From contig JADZEQ010000005.1 of NCBI GenBank assembly GCA_020850455.1, positions 284,873 to 348,872 on the forward strand: a stretch of 64,000 nt of DNA. Reading direction: 5' to 3'. The position numbers and the translations under genes were made by a program. Below, in pieces: positions 46,591 through 58,000 of this stretch. Within the stretch, counting starts at the first letter, position 1, and every line of letters starts with the position of its first letter. The notes under the pieces were generated by a model. It was not told where the DNA came from, ran no database searches, and was given only the letters and a program-made list of their open reading frames with translations. The stretch is from Sphingomonadaceae bacterium. GTDB taxonomy: Bacteria > Pseudomonadota > Alphaproteobacteria > Sphingomonadales > Sphingomonadaceae.

Positions 46591-48345
46591 GTGAGCGAAT
46601 CTCTTTCTGATCAAGATGCGCCCTTTTTGGGCATGGCGCTGCCGGAAACTGCCCCTGCAAAGGCGGCGGATGGCGGCTATCGCGTTTTGGCGCGCAAATA
46701 TCGGCCGCAACGATTTTCAGAGCTAATCGGCCAAGAAGCGATGGTTACGACACTTGCCAACGCTATCCGGCGTGGGCGCATCGCCCATGCATTTTTGATG
46801 ACCGGGGTGCGCGGTGTGGGCAAAACCTCCACCGCGCGCTTGATCGCCAAGGGGTTGAATTGCACCGGCCCGGATGGGGCGGGCACACCGACCATTGACC
46901 CATGCGATATATGCGATGCCTGCCGCTCGATTGCCGAAGGGCGGCATATCGATGTTGTCGAAATGGACGCTGCCAGCCACACCGGCGTTGATGATATCCG
47001 CGAGATTATAGAGGCGGTGCGTTATGCCGCTGTGTCTGCCCGCTACAAAATCTATATTATCGACGAAGTGCATATGCTGTCGAAGAACGCATTCAATGCG
47101 TTGCTCAAGACATTGGAGGAACCGCCGCCGGGGGTGATCTTCATCTTTGCGACGACCGAAGTGCACAAGGTGCCGATTACCGTCCTTTCGCGCTGCCAGC
47201 GTTTTGATCTGCGGCGCATTACGCCGGAGATGCTATTCAACCATTTTCAGCGCATATTGGCGCTTGAATCGGTGACGGCGGAGGATGCGGCGCTGCGGAT
47301 GATCGCCGCCGCCGCCGATGGGTCGGTGCGTGATGGTCTTTCCATCCTCGATCAGGCAATCGCACATGCGGCCGAAACGGGGGACGCGGCCGACGCTGGG
47401 CCATGCGTTACGGTGCGCCAGGTCAGCGCCATGCTCGGCCTTGCGGATGGCGGCGCGGCACGGCACCTGCTTGGGCATATTTTGGCCGGGGACGGCGCTG
47501 CGGCGCTCGATGCAGCGGCGGCACAATATGCGCTGGGCGTTGACCCGGTCGCCATTGTCCGCAGCCAGATGCGCCTTGTCCATGGCATTGCACTCCACCG
47601 TGCGGCACGTACCGGTGACGCCGCCCTGTCGGATGATGACCAGACAGCCATCGCTACTTGGGCGGGTGCGATGGGCATGGCTGCTATCCAGCGACTGTGG
47701 CAAATATTGCTGCGCGTGCAAGGTGAAGTGGCGGAGGCCGCCGACCCGGCGGTGGCGCTCGACATGGGTTTGCTGCGCATCGCCCATGCGACAAGCATGC
47801 CTGACCCTGATGAACTGGTAAAAATGCTGCAAAGCGGGGCGCAAGCGACCAGTTTAGTCACCCCCGCTGCTCCAGCCACTCCGCCTGCCGCACCACCTGT
47901 AACCAGCAATATCGGGCGCGGTATCGACCATGGGGTGGATGCCGGTGCCGCACAAAGGGCGATAGAGCCCGATCCGACGGCGGACGATGCGCCGGTCGCC
48001 TGTGCAACAAATTTATACGAATTGATCGACCATCTGGCTGTCGCGGGGGAGGTGGAGGGCGCATCGCTGCTCCGCCGTCATGGCCGTCTTATCACGCTTG
48101 ATGCCACCAAATTATTGCTCGCGCGTGGGGATGGGATGGACGATTTGGTGCTGGCGCGGATCGCGCGGGCGTTGAAAGCCATCGGGCCGCTGCGCGTTGC
48201 CTTTGGGGAGGGGGTGGGCGCCCCGACAATCGGGGAGGCTAAGTTGGCCGCCAAAGCAGCGGCGGAGGCTATCGCCAAGCAAAACCCCACCGTCGCGGCA
48301 ATTTTTGAAGCTTTTCCCGACGCGAAGTTCCTGCCCCAAGGCTGA
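46591..48345 (+). CDS. dnaX: DNA polymerase III subunit gamma/tau
   Basis: ATPase of the clamp loader. The 584-aa product has VLARKYRPQRFSELIGQE, Walker A GVRGVGKTS (72-80), the zinc site Cys91/105/108/111, Walker B IIDEVHMLS, and LLKTLEEPPPGVIFIFATTE with sensor 1. A Pro/Ala-rich linker near 425-450 precedes the tau-specific C-terminus. It starts at GTG without a clear Shine-Dalgarno. I saw no A-rich slippery heptamer with a stop in the -1 frame, so a separate gamma product by frameshift is not evident. Confidence 0.95.
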   Translation: MSESLSDQDAPFLGMALPETAPAKAADGGYRVLARKYRPQRFSELIGQEAMVTTLANAIRRGRIAHAFLMTGVRGVGKTSTARLIAKGLNCTGPDGAGTPTIDPCDICDACRSIAEGRHIDVVEMDAASHTGVDDIREIIEAVRYAAVSARYKIYIIDEVHMLSKNAFNALLKTLEEPPPGVIFIFATTEVHKVPITVLSRCQRFDLRRITPEMLFNHFQRILALESVTAEDAALRMIAAAADGSVRDGLSILDQAIAHAAETGDAADAGPCVTVRQVSAMLGLADGGAARHLLGHILAGDGAAALDAAAAQYALGVDPVAIVRSQMRLVHGIALHRAARTGDAALSDDDQTAIATWAGAMGMAAIQRLWQILLRVQGEVAEAADPAVALDMGLLRIAHATSMPDPDELVKMLQSGAQATSLVTPAAPATPPAAPPVTSNIGRGIDHGVDAGAAQRAIEPDPTADDAPVACATNLYELIDHLAVAGEVEGASLLRRHGRLITLDATKLLLARGDGMDDLVLARIARALKAIGPLRVAFGEGVGAPTIGEAKLAAKAAAEAIAKQNPTVAAIFEAFPDAKFLPQG

Positions 48346-48372
48346 CGGGCAAATATATCTAATGGAGCCAAT

Positions 48373-48711
48373 ATGAAATCGATGGAAGAAATGATCGCCG
48401 CTGCACAACAGGCGGCGGAGACGATCCAGAAGCAAATGGGCGAAGCGCAGGCCAAGCTTGACCAAATAGAGGTAGAGGGCGTGTCGGGTGGCGGCTTGGT
48501 CAAAATCACCGCCACGGCCAAAGGGCGTATCCGCCGGGTGGAAATTGACCCCAGTCTGCTGGCGCCGAGCGAAAAGCAGATGGTGGAGGATTTGGTCGCC
48601 GCCGCCATCAACGATGCGCGGGCCAAGGCGGATGCGGCGAGCAGCGCCGAAATGGCCAAAATGACCCAAGGCCTGCCCCTGCCGCCGGGGTTCAATTTGC
48701 CCGGAATCTAG
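48373..48711 (+). CDS. YbaB/EbfC nucleoid-associated protein
   Basis: A small DNA-binding dimer usually encoded next to dnaX. The 112-aa product has the helical start MKSMEEMIAAAQQAAETIQKQ, the strand VEGVSGGGLVKITATAKGRI, and IDPSLLAPSEKQMVEDLVAAAINDA, all diagnostic. It follows dnaX by 27 bp. The recR gene that commonly comes third in this operon is replaced here by lon. Confidence 0.94.
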   Translation: MKSMEEMIAAAQQAAETIQKQMGEAQAKLDQIEVEGVSGGGLVKITATAKGRIRRVEIDPSLLAPSEKQMVEDLVAAAINDARAKADAASSAEMAKMTQGLPLPPGFNLPGI

Positions 48712-48815
48712 GGGTTTTGCGGCGCAGCCATTGAATTTGCAGCCGTCCGCCCCATCTTGCCATCCAACAGGTGGATGCCAGTGCATTGCCACCTCACCCC
48801 TGAACCGGAGCCAGA

Positions 48816-51206
48816 ATGACCCGTCGTTACCCCATTTTGCCACTGCGTGATATTGTCGTCTTTCCGGCCATGGTCGTGCCATTGTTCGTGGGACGGGAAA
48901 AATCGGTTGCGGCGCTCGAAGCGGCGATGGCGGCAGACAAGGAAATTTTTCTGGTCGCACAGCTCGACCCGACCTGCGACAATCCGGGTATCGACGATAT
49001 TTATGATGTCGGCGTCATCGCCAGCGTCCTGCAGTTGCTGAAACTGCCCGACGGCACGGTCCGCGTTTTGGTGGAGGGGCGGGAGCGCGCGACGCTGCAA
49101 GCCTTGCATGAGGAAGCGGATCACGTCACCGCGGTCCTCGACGAATTTGCCGATGCGCCCGGCAGCGACGAACAATTGTCGGCGCTGATGCGCTCCACGC
49201 TCGACCAATTTGGCGAATTTGCCAAATTGAACAAGCGTTTGCCGAGTGAGACACTGGCGCAGGTCGAACAGGTTGAAACCCCGGCAGCCGCCGCGGATGC
49301 CATCGCGGCCAATTTGTCCATTCGCGTGGCGGACAAGCAAGCGATTTTGGCCGAACGTGACGTTGCCCGTCGCCTCGAGCTGGTGCTCGGTTTTGTAGAG
49401 GGCGAATTGGGCGCGTTACAGGTCGACAAGCGCGTACGCGGACGCGTCAAGCGGCAGATGGAAAAGACGCAGCGCGAATATTATCTGAACGAACAGCTAA
49501 AGGCGATCCAGCGGGAACTGGGCGACGGTGAGGGCGAGGGGGAAGGGGAACTCGCCGAACTCCAGTCCAAGATTGAAAAGGGCAAATTGCCCAAGGAAGC
49601 GCGAACCCGCGCGCTTGCCGAGCTAAAGAAACTCAAGGCGATGGCACCGATGTCGGCAGAGGCGACGGTGGTGCGCAACTATCTCGACGTGCTGGTCGGC
49701 CTGCCGTGGGGGCGCATGTCCAAGATTAAAAAGGATATTGTTGCCGCGCAAAGCATCCTTGATGAGGATCATTTCGGGCTGGACAAGGTCAAGGAACGGA
49801 TCGTCGAATATTTGGCGGTGCAGGCGCGTACCAACAAGCTCAAGGGGCCGATTTTGTGCCTCGTCGGCCCGCCCGGCGTTGGTAAAACTTCGCTCGGCCG
49901 GTCGATTGCCCGTGCGACCGGGCGCAAATTCGTTCGTCAGTCGCTGGGCGGCGTGCGGGATGAGGCTGAAATTCGTGGCCACCGCCGCACCTATATTGGC
50001 TCTATGCCCGGCAAAATCGTATCCAACCTGAAAAAGGCGGAGGCGATGAACCCGCTCATCCTTCTCGATGAGATCGACAAATTGGGGGCCGATTTTCGCG
50101 GTGATCCGGCGGCGGCGCTGCTCGAAGTGCTCGACCCCGAACAAAATGGGCGGTTTCAGGACCATTATCTCGAACTCGACCTCGATCTGTCGAATATCAT
50201 GTTCGTGACGACGGCGAACAGTTTGAATCTGCCGCAACCCCTGCTCGACCGGATGGAGATTATCCGCCTCGAAGGCTATACCGAGCCGGAGAAGCTGGAA
50301 ATTGCGCGCCGCCACCTGCTGCCCAAAGTGGTCGAAGCCCATGGTCTGAAGGCGGATGAATTTTCGGTCAGCGACGACGCGCTAACCGACCTTATCCGTT
50401 ACTACACGCGCGAAGCAGGCGTACGCACCTTTGAACGCGAAATCGCCCGCTTGGCACGCAAGGCGCTGCGCGCGATTTTGGAGGGGAAGGGGGCATCGGT
50501 CGCCATCACCGCCGAAAATCTGAGTGCATATGCGGGCGTGCGCAAATATCGCTTCGGCGTGGGTGAGGCGGAGGATCAGGTGGGTGCCGTCACCGGCCTT
50601 GCTTGGACAGAGGTTGGTGGCGAATTATTGACGATAGAGGCGGTGACGGTTCCCGGTAAGGGGCAGGTGCGCACGACCGGTAAGTTGGGCGATGTTATGA
50701 CCGAATCGATCCAGGCCGCGCTTAGCTTCGTAAAGGCACGCGCGCCTGCTTACGGCATCAAGCCCAGCCTGATTCAGCGCAAGGATATCCATATCCATTT
50801 GCCCGAAGGCGCCGTGCCAAAGGATGGCCCATCTGCCGGCATTGGCATGGTGACCGCGATGGTGTCTGCGTTGACGGGCATAAAGGTGCGGCGCGATGTC
50901 GCGATGACGGGTGAGGTGACGCTCAGGGGTCGTGTTTTGCCGATCGGCGGGCTCAAGGAAAAATTACTCGCCGCCCAGCGCGGCAACATCACCACCGTCC
51001 TGATCCCCGAAGAAAATGAAAAGGATCTGGCAGAGATACCCGCTGCGGTGCGTGATGCTTTGACGATCATTCCCGTCGCGCATGTCGATGCGGTGCTGGC
51101 GCTGGCGCTTGCCGGGCCGCTCCACCCAATTGAGTGGAGCGAGGCGGATGACATCGCCGCCATGCCCGCCGAATCCCGTGAAGAAGGCGGCGCGTTACGC
51201 CACTAA
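48816..51206 (+). CDS. lon: ATP-dependent protease Lon
   Basis: A cytosolic AAA+ serine protease degrading damaged and regulatory proteins. The 796-aa product has the LON N-domain ([20 protein letters not shown]), the Walker [10 protein letters not shown] near residue 350, Walker [12 protein letters not shown], and the protease domain with catalytic Ser in [11 protein letters not shown] and Lys in [10 protein letters not shown]. It is followed by hup, the usual lon-hupB order. No recognisable heat-shock promoter was found in the 104-bp gap before it. Confidence 0.97.
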   Translation: MTRRYPILPLRDIVVFPAMVVPLFVGREKSVAALEAAMAADKEIFLVAQLDPTCDNPGIDDIYDVGVIASVLQLLKLPDGTVRVLVEGRERATLQALHEEADHVTAVLDEFADAPGSDEQLSALMRSTLDQFGEFAKLNKRLPSETLAQVEQVETPAAAADAIAANLSIRVADKQAILAERDVARRLELVLGFVEGELGALQVDKRVRGRVKRQMEKTQREYYLNEQLKAIQRELGDGEGEGEGELAELQSKIEKGKLPKEARTRALAELKKLKAMAPMSAEATVVRNYLDVLVGLPWGRMSKIKKDIVAAQSILDEDHFGLDKVKERIVEYLAVQARTNKLKGPILCLVGPPGVGKTSLGRSIARATGRKFVRQSLGGVRDEAEIRGHRRTYIGSMPGKIVSNLKKAEAMNPLILLDEIDKLGADFRGDPAAALLEVLDPEQNGRFQDHYLELDLDLSNIMFVTTANSLNLPQPLLDRMEIIRLEGYTEPEKLEIARRHLLPKVVEAHGLKADEFSVSDDALTDLIRYYTREAGVRTFEREIARLARKALRAILEGKGASVAITAENLSAYAGVRKYRFGVGEAEDQVGAVTGLAWTEVGGELLTIEAVTVPGKGQVRTTGKLGDVMTESIQAALSFVKARAPAYGIKPSLIQRKDIHIHLPEGAVPKDGPSAGIGMVTAMVSALTGIKVRRDVAMTGEVTLRGRVLPIGGLKEKLLAAQRGNITTVLIPEENEKDLAEIPAAVRDALTIIPVAHVDAVLALALAGPLHPIEWSEADDIAAMPAESREEGGALRH

Positions 51207-51327
51207 AATTGGGGCGATTTGTGCCAGATGTGGCGGCGATATCGGGCGGTGCGCGCAATTTTCGGTCTGTGGGGCATCAATCTGCCCCGATATTGTTACA
51301 AAGCGCAGGAAACGGCGCGTTTTGCCT

Positions 51328-51358
51328 TTGACAAGGGCAGGATTTGCGGCCTTACTAT
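51328..51358 (+). promoter_or_regulatory. Probable promoter of hup
   Basis: TTGACA (51328-51333) and TACTAT (51353-51358) are separated by 19 bp in the 211-bp lon-hup gap, about 60 bp before the hup ATG. The -35 is a perfect match; the spacing is slightly long (18 bp if TTACTA is used). Confidence 0.5.
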
Positions 51359-51417
51359 CGCGCGACTTCAAACGTGAGTCACGCAATGACAATATCTTCA
51401 AAGGGGATAGCTTCAGC

Positions 51418-51690
51418 ATGAACAAGCAAGAACTGGTCGGCGCGGTCGCGGATCACACTGGTCTGTCCAAAAGTGATGCTGCCAAGGCCGTAGATGCCGT
51501 GTTCGACGCCATCACGGGTGAGCTGAAGAAGGGGGGCGATGTCCGACTGGTCGGGTTCGGCACTTTCTCGGTTACCAAGCGCAAGGCATCGACGGGCCGC
51601 AACCCGCGTACCGGCGAAACCATGACGATTAAGGCTTCCAGCCAGCCCAAATTCAAGGCGGGCAAGGGTCTGAAAGACGCCGTCAACTAA
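51418..51690 (+). CDS. hup: DNA-binding protein HU
   Basis: Histone-like architectural protein. The 90-aa product starts MNKQELVGAVADHTGLSKSD and has the DNA-bending arm GRNPRTGETMTIKAS and the C-terminal PKFKAGKGLKDAVN, full family length. It is followed by two hairpins acting as terminators. Confidence 0.97.
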   Translation: MNKQELVGAVADHTGLSKSDAAKAVDAVFDAITGELKKGGDVRLVGFGTFSVTKRKASTGRNPRTGETMTIKASSQPKFKAGKGLKDAVN

Positions 51691-51697
51691 GATTGCA

Positions 51698-51732
51698 ATA
51701 TGGATGGGTGCGCTGTGCACCCGCCATATTTT
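51698..51732 (+). terminator. Intrinsic terminator after hup
   Basis: Two stacked stems, ATATGG/CCATAT outside and GGGTGC/GCACCC inside with a GCTGT loop, are followed by TTTT, beginning 8 bp after the hup stop. Confidence 0.75.
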
Positions 51733-51737
51733 GGACG

Positions 51738-51763
51738 GGGCAGGCTCGGTAACGGGCCTGCCC
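51738..51763 (+). terminator. Second hairpin after hup
   Basis: An 8-bp perfect stem GGGCAGGC / GCCTGCCC with a 10-nt loop directly follows the first terminator; the tract behind it (TGTTGCCTTT) is only moderately T-rich. It may be a back-up terminator. Confidence 0.45.
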
Positions 51764-51901
51764 TGTTGCCTTTGTGGAACAGGGCATATTGCTTCGCGCG
51801 ATTATGGTGCCATCGTTGCATGTCGGTGCTTGCCAATCGGGCGGCGAGGATTTAGGGCGCACCCACCCCGAAGGTGCGGCGCTGCGTTCGCCCGGTTCGG
51901 C

Positions 51902-51976
51902 GGGCGCGTAGCTCAGTGGTAGAGCACACCCTTCACACGGGTGGGGTCGTAGGTTCAATCCCTACCGCGCCCACCA
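51902..51976 (+). tRNA. tRNA-Val (anticodon CAC)
   Basis: A complete cloverleaf is visible: acceptor stem GGGCGCG / CGCGCCC, D-arm GCTC AGTGGTA GAGC, anticodon stem CACCC / GGGTG with loop TTCACAC (anticodon CAC), T-arm GTAGG TTCAATC CCTAC, discriminator A and encoded CCA at 51974-51976. It stands alone, between hup and the tps operon. Confidence 0.97.
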
Positions 51977-51996
51977 TTTTCAGCTAGGTTGCAATG

Positions 51997-52028
51997 AAAA
52001 TGGCCCGCACACTATGCGCACGGGCCAT
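51997..52028 (-). terminator. Intrinsic terminator of the tps operon
   Basis: On the minus strand ATGGCCCG pairs with CGGGCCAT around a 13-nt loop and is followed by TTTTC. It lies 22 bp after the tpsA stop and ends about 20 bp from the tRNA 3' end. Confidence 0.7.
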
Positions 52029-52049
52029 CTCCATCGCTAAAATTTTGGT

Positions 52050-55000
52050 TTAGCCGTTGTCGGGCATATTCTCCGGCGGTGACCAGAGGTCATCATTGCC
52101 GCTGCCGGTGATCGGTTCATCGATGATCGGCTGGTCGGTCAAATCATCGACTTCGCGCAGGTCAATCAGCACTTGGGGAATGCTGCTCGACGTGCCGTCG
52201 TCATCGTCGACCTGTTCATTTACCGTGTCTTGCACCGGGAAGCTGCTGTCATAGTCATAATCAAAGCTGGCCCGGCACGAGGATGGGTTGGCAATCGGGC
52301 AGCCGTTGATTGTCGATCCGACCGCAAATTGCCCTTGGCCCATCGGGTGCGCGCCGTTGATCAACGTGAAATCGATGACATCGACCCCGGTTTGCAGCAG
52401 GTCAGCGACATCACCGACGCGGCCATTGATGACGATACGGCTGTTGCTGTCGGTGGTGGTGATCGCCAATATATTGGCAGTAAAGCCACGGCGGCTGGCA
52501 TATTCTGAATCGACGCCGCTATTCTGGATATAGACGCCGCCCTGAACATCCAGTTCTAGCCGGTTGGCGCTGAGTGGGCCAACATCATCCGTCACCCCGT
52601 CATTTTGCGCGAGGCGCCCATCGATCAGCGCCAAATCGGTCATCGCCGCGATATCGGTAATGGCCGTTGATGTGGCCACTGCGACGTCGGCCGATTGCAG
52701 GCGCAGCGTTCCGCCGAGCCCGTTGCTGCCGCCACCAGACAGGCGGATGCTACCCTGACCCAATATCACCTCTATCGCGTCGTCTGCGGCGATTTCAAAG
52801 CCATTGTCGGTGGTCATATTATTACCGGCCACCGCCCCGATGACGCGCGCGGCACCATTGGTCTGGATGGAGAATGTGCCGCCAGCCGACAAATTGCCGC
52901 CGCTCGCGCCGCCGCCATTGAAGGTGAAATCGCGAATAACGACATCGGGCGGGCGCGTGCTGCCGACCGACCCGCCGGATTGCGCGTCAACGCGTGGTCC
53001 GATGATGGTGATATCCCCGCCAAAGATCCGCGTAATTTCCGCTGCGGATAGGCTATATTCGCCGCTTTGGTCACCGCCGCCGATAAATGTGCGCGCGGTC
53101 ACGTCCCCATTGCGCAGGGTCACACCGGTGGTGGTACCCGCAGTGCCGACGCGACCATTGGCGCCGATGGATATATCACCCGACACAAAGCTGATCGTCG
53201 CGCCGGTCGCGATGCCGCTGACATTGACCAGATTAACCGCCGTGCCGTTCAATGCACTACGTGCAGTTACAGCGCCCAAAGTCATTGAGTCCGACGAATC
53301 TAGTGTGATGTTGCCGCCGGTCAGGGTTTGGACACTGATATCCCCGTCCAATGTTGTCAGCGCGGCGTCGCCGGCGACGGTGCCGCTACGGACATTTATG
53401 TCCCCGCTCCTGTCGCGAACGCTGGCGTTACCGCTGGTCGTGTTCAGCGCGTCAAAGTCGAGCAGGCCCTCACCCTCAAGGACTGCACTACGCGCATTAA
53501 CGGTGATTAATCCGAGCGATGTCAGATTATTTACGCCCACCATGCCGTTGTCCGCGCGCAAATTGGTCGTGCCGCGCGACGTGACGGTATCAACGCTGAC
53601 CCCTTGTGCACCATCTAGCGAAACGGGCGCGCCATCGTCATAGGTTTCGACATTGCCGCCGGTGATGCTGCCTCCCGCCACAACATTGATACCGGTTGCA
53701 GCGAACATGTCGCTAAACAGGGCGCTGCCGGTTACCCGAACATCAATATCTTCCCCTGCAAAGAGCATGGCATTCGCATCGCCGAGCGATGCGGCGTTGA
53801 TGGATATGCGGTTGGCCGCATCCAGCGTGCCAACGGTCACTGCGCCACCGGCGATCAGGATGATGTCTGAGCTGTCGCCTTCGCCAAGCGCCATGGTGCT
53901 GATACCGGTGCTGCCCCCCGGCAAGCTCGCTTCGCCGGAAAATTCCGGGTCTGTGACCCCGCGTTCGATGTCGATCGTTCCTGACGCGTTGATATAAATG
54001 GTGCCGCTGGCAAACATGTCGGTGAAGCGGGCATTGCGCGCCACAACATTGATGTCGCCGAATTCGCTGAAAATATCGCCGACGGTCACATCCCCGCTGG
54101 ATGCCGTGATATCGATTGTGTCGTAACTTTGTATGCGCCCAACGTCGATATTGCCGCCGGTGCTGGTCAGGCTAGTGCCCTCATCAGCGAATATTTCGTC
54201 ACCCTGTATGCTGCCGACGGCAGTAATGCTAACATCATCGCCGGAAATACTGCCAAAATTGATGCTCCCGCCTGCATCGAGCATGATGTTATTTTCGGCA
54301 GTTATATTACCCAATTCCATCGCATTGCTGGTTGTCAAAGAAATGGAACCGGGGGCGTAAAATTCCGCGCCACCAGCGAAGATATTGGCCGCATCAATGG
54401 CGATGCCGCGCCCGGTCAGGCTGCTGGTAACGGTCACATCGCCCCCTGCAGTGATCGTCAGGTCGCTGGTCTGTCCCGGCAGATAGACACCGGACGTACG
54501 TGTTTCGACATCATCCAGCGTGACATCGCCGCCCGCATTAATTTCGGTATCGCCATAGCTATAGCTTGTACCAATATCGACATTTCCGCCAGCATCGAGC
54601 GTGAAGATATTGCCGATATTTGCTTCGCTGACGAATATATCATTCGCGGCTGTCAGGTTGGCATCGCCCAACGTCGACAGGAAAGACCCATCGTTAAAGA
54701 ATATATCATTGGCGTCGATGAAGACGGTATTTGCAAATACGCTCGGCGCATCTGTTCGATCAACATGGTTGACGATGAACTGATCGGCATTGGCCGTAAG
54801 TACATTGTCAACAAAAACACCGCCAGTGCCGGCAATATCAAATTGGATGGTACCGCCTGTATTCATCGTCAGGCGGCTAAATTGTAGCGCTTCATTGGTG
54901 GACGTTAGGTAGATGCCGCTACCTGCCACCGTAAAGTCGCCGCTGGTAAGGTTGCCGCCAAATGCTGTAGCGACCAGTTCACCAGTGTCGAACCCACCGC

Positions 55001-58000
55001 CCGCGCTGTTGTCAAAAATCTCAACTCGGCCCGCTATGTCGGAACTGACATCGAAATAGATTGAATCGGCGCGGATCACCCCTTCGTTGCTGGCAGTATC
55101 GCTGATACTTGTGCGGACCAACCCGCCAAAGCCTATGCCACGGAAGCCCGCATTGCCATTACCGCCAGTGGTGCCGATGACATTGCCATTGCCGTCGAGC
55201 ACATTTTTCGTCGTGCCGACCCCGCCGCTGCCCGCATTGCCGGCATTGCCAAAGCTGTAAACTTCCAACGTGCCATCGCCACGATTGGCATAGCCGATGG
55301 TGCCGCCCTGCGCATCAAAGATGAAGCTGCCGCCATAGCCATCGCCGCCATCGCCGCCATTGCCGCCAGTGGTCGCAACGCTGCCGTCGCCCAGCAGGCC
55401 TGCGCCGTTGCCACCTGTCCCGCCAAATCCATCGATACGTAGGCCGCTGGACGAAAACAGATTGTTCAGTGCAATCAACGCGCCGTCCACGGCGGAAAAC
55501 TGCAATGATCCACCCTTGCCATCGCCACCGCGCCCACCATTGAACCCGGTCGTAAGCGGGGTTTGCGCATGGCTGTTGACTGCGGCGGTGCCGCCGCTGC
55601 CACCCGTGCCGGACAAATCGAATCCATTGAAACCGGCAGAAATGCTGGCATTTGCGCCAGTCGCAGCCAGTGTTAGCGTGCCGCCAGCCCCTTCGCCGCC
55701 AGCCCCGCCATCGCCATTGAAACCGTCTGCGCCATTGCCGCCGATACCGGTTGCATAGATGCTGATCAGCAGGCTGGAAATGTCGACATCATTGGCTGAT
55801 AGTGATGCTACCCCACCTGTGCCCCGACCGCCATTGCCACCGGTAAGGCCGCCGCCGCCGTTGCCGCCGGTGCCACCAAGATTCATCGTCAGATCTATGG
55901 TCGGATTATCGACCTCAAAGCTGGCGGTGACCGTACCGCCCGTGCCATTGCCGCCCGCAGCACCGCCCGGATTATTGGGCAAAATGATCGTTGAGCCGTT
56001 GGTAATCTGGTTGAGGATGGTGCCACCGGCACCGCCAAATCCAGCAGCAGACAATGCCAGCGCCATTGGGCCGCTGCCTGCACTAACCGACCCGCCAGTC
56101 ATATTGAAAAGAACATTCCCACCGGTGCCGTTCCCACCGCGTCCGCTCGGCACAACATCGCCTGCCACGCTGGAATCGGTCAGAATGTAACCATCGCCTC
56201 CGCCACCAGTCCCGTCGGCGCGGGCAACGAAGCCGTCCGAAACATCCAAAACAGCACCTGTCAACTGGATGTTGACGGTGCCACCAGTACCGTCGGCACC
56301 GTTAAGCCGACTCCCGCGAAGGCCCGGTGAGTCATCCCCAACCGTTCCGCCGACGCCATCGCTCCTGATGTCGATGGCTACGCTGGTCAGGGAACCACCG
56401 GTCGCGATAAAATCGATCGTTCCGCCGAGGCCGCTGCCAGCGTCGGCAGCCGTGCCACTCGCGCCCCCTGCCCCCATCGCGCGCAATGTCAGGGTATCGA
56501 TGCTGTTGGTCCCGTCGCTGAGGGTAAAGTCAATGTCGCCGCCAAAGCCACGCCCGCCGCCGACACCATAGCCGTTGGCTATCAAGTCAAGCGCGGCGAC
56601 GGTGAAATTGCCACCATCGAGCGTAAAGTCGATGTCGCCGCCTCGGCCGTCTCCGCCAAGTCCGGGGAGGCCCAGTACCGTGCCGAACAGCGCCCCGCCG
56701 TTGGCCGCAACAGAAAAGCTATTCGCCAAAAATTGCGCATTGGCGCCGGTGATCGAAAATTGGAAATTGCCCCCTTGCGCATCGCCAGGCTTGGTCGTGC
56801 CGGACGCGAGGCCGGATTCAGCCGATACGTCGACAGAGGCATCGCCGCGAACCAGAATCGTTGCATCCGTCGTTGTCAGATTGGCATTGCCGCCCCGACC
56901 AAAGCCTGCGGTGACCCCACTGCCCCCCGCACCTGTCGCATTCATGGTCAAACCGGACAATATGATACGCGAAGCGGATTCGGCATTTATACCGATGGTG
57001 CCGCCGGTTGCGTTGCCCCCCGTGGTCGTCGCAAATTTTGCCGATGCGTTGGCACTAAGGTTTGCGTTCACTGCATTTAAGTTGCTGGCATTTGCCGCAG
57101 TGATCGTGATTGCCCCGCCATTCGACGCGCCGGTGCTGTTGGCGATGGACACTGCCCCATTGGCACGCGATTCACCATTGGCTATCAGGAACAAGCCATT
57201 GGCGTTCAGCGAACCATTGTCGAGCGTCAAGCCTATTGTGCCGCCCGTCAGATCATCCTGATCGCCGCCGGTTTCATCGGCGTTGATTCCACTCGCGTCC
57301 ACAAACAAGCCGTCGGACAATGCCCATGTGGCACCATTGTCTATGGTGATGTTAACATCACCACCGGTGCCGGCTTCGCCGTCGCCGCCGCCAGATTGCC
57401 CTGCAACACCCAGCGCGGTGATAAATGCGTCAAAGCCGACAGTCGTGTTGTTGCCGGTAAAGTGAAAATTGACTGTGCCGCCTTGGCCCGCGCCGCCCGC
57501 AGCGCCGACACCCGGACTGGTAGGATAGGAATCGCCACCAATTCCGTCAGCAAAAGCAGTTATACTCCCCAGATCGCTGCCCGGCAGGCCACTAGTGGAC
57601 GGGGTCGCGCTGTTGGTGAGGTTGATTGTGCCACCCGTGCCATCGCCGCCGCGCGGCCCTGTCCGCAGCGACCCATCAATCGGGTCGAACTGTTGCCCGG
57701 CCGCACCGCCGCCAATGCCCGATGCGTTGAGGTTTAGCGAGCCGGTGGTTAAGGCGCTGTCGATACCCGATATATCGACTGTGACGCTGCCCCCACTGCC
57801 GTCGCCCGAAGAAGTGCCGCCGATATAGCCCGAACCAATCGCGGTTACATCGGTCGTGGTGGTGACCGAAAGCCGTCCGCCATTATTGATGATCAGGCTG
57901 GCGTTGCCGCCAATGCCATTGCCGCCATTGTTCGCATAAATATCCGCAACGCCATCGGCACGAATGGCCAGATTGCCCAATGTAACTGCTGCGCCATTGG

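Noticed and set aside
47815..47830. Possible programmed frameshift in dnaX at a run of five A residues
   Set aside because: The run is too short and lacks a slippery heptamer and following stem; no evidence for a gamma product by frameshifting.
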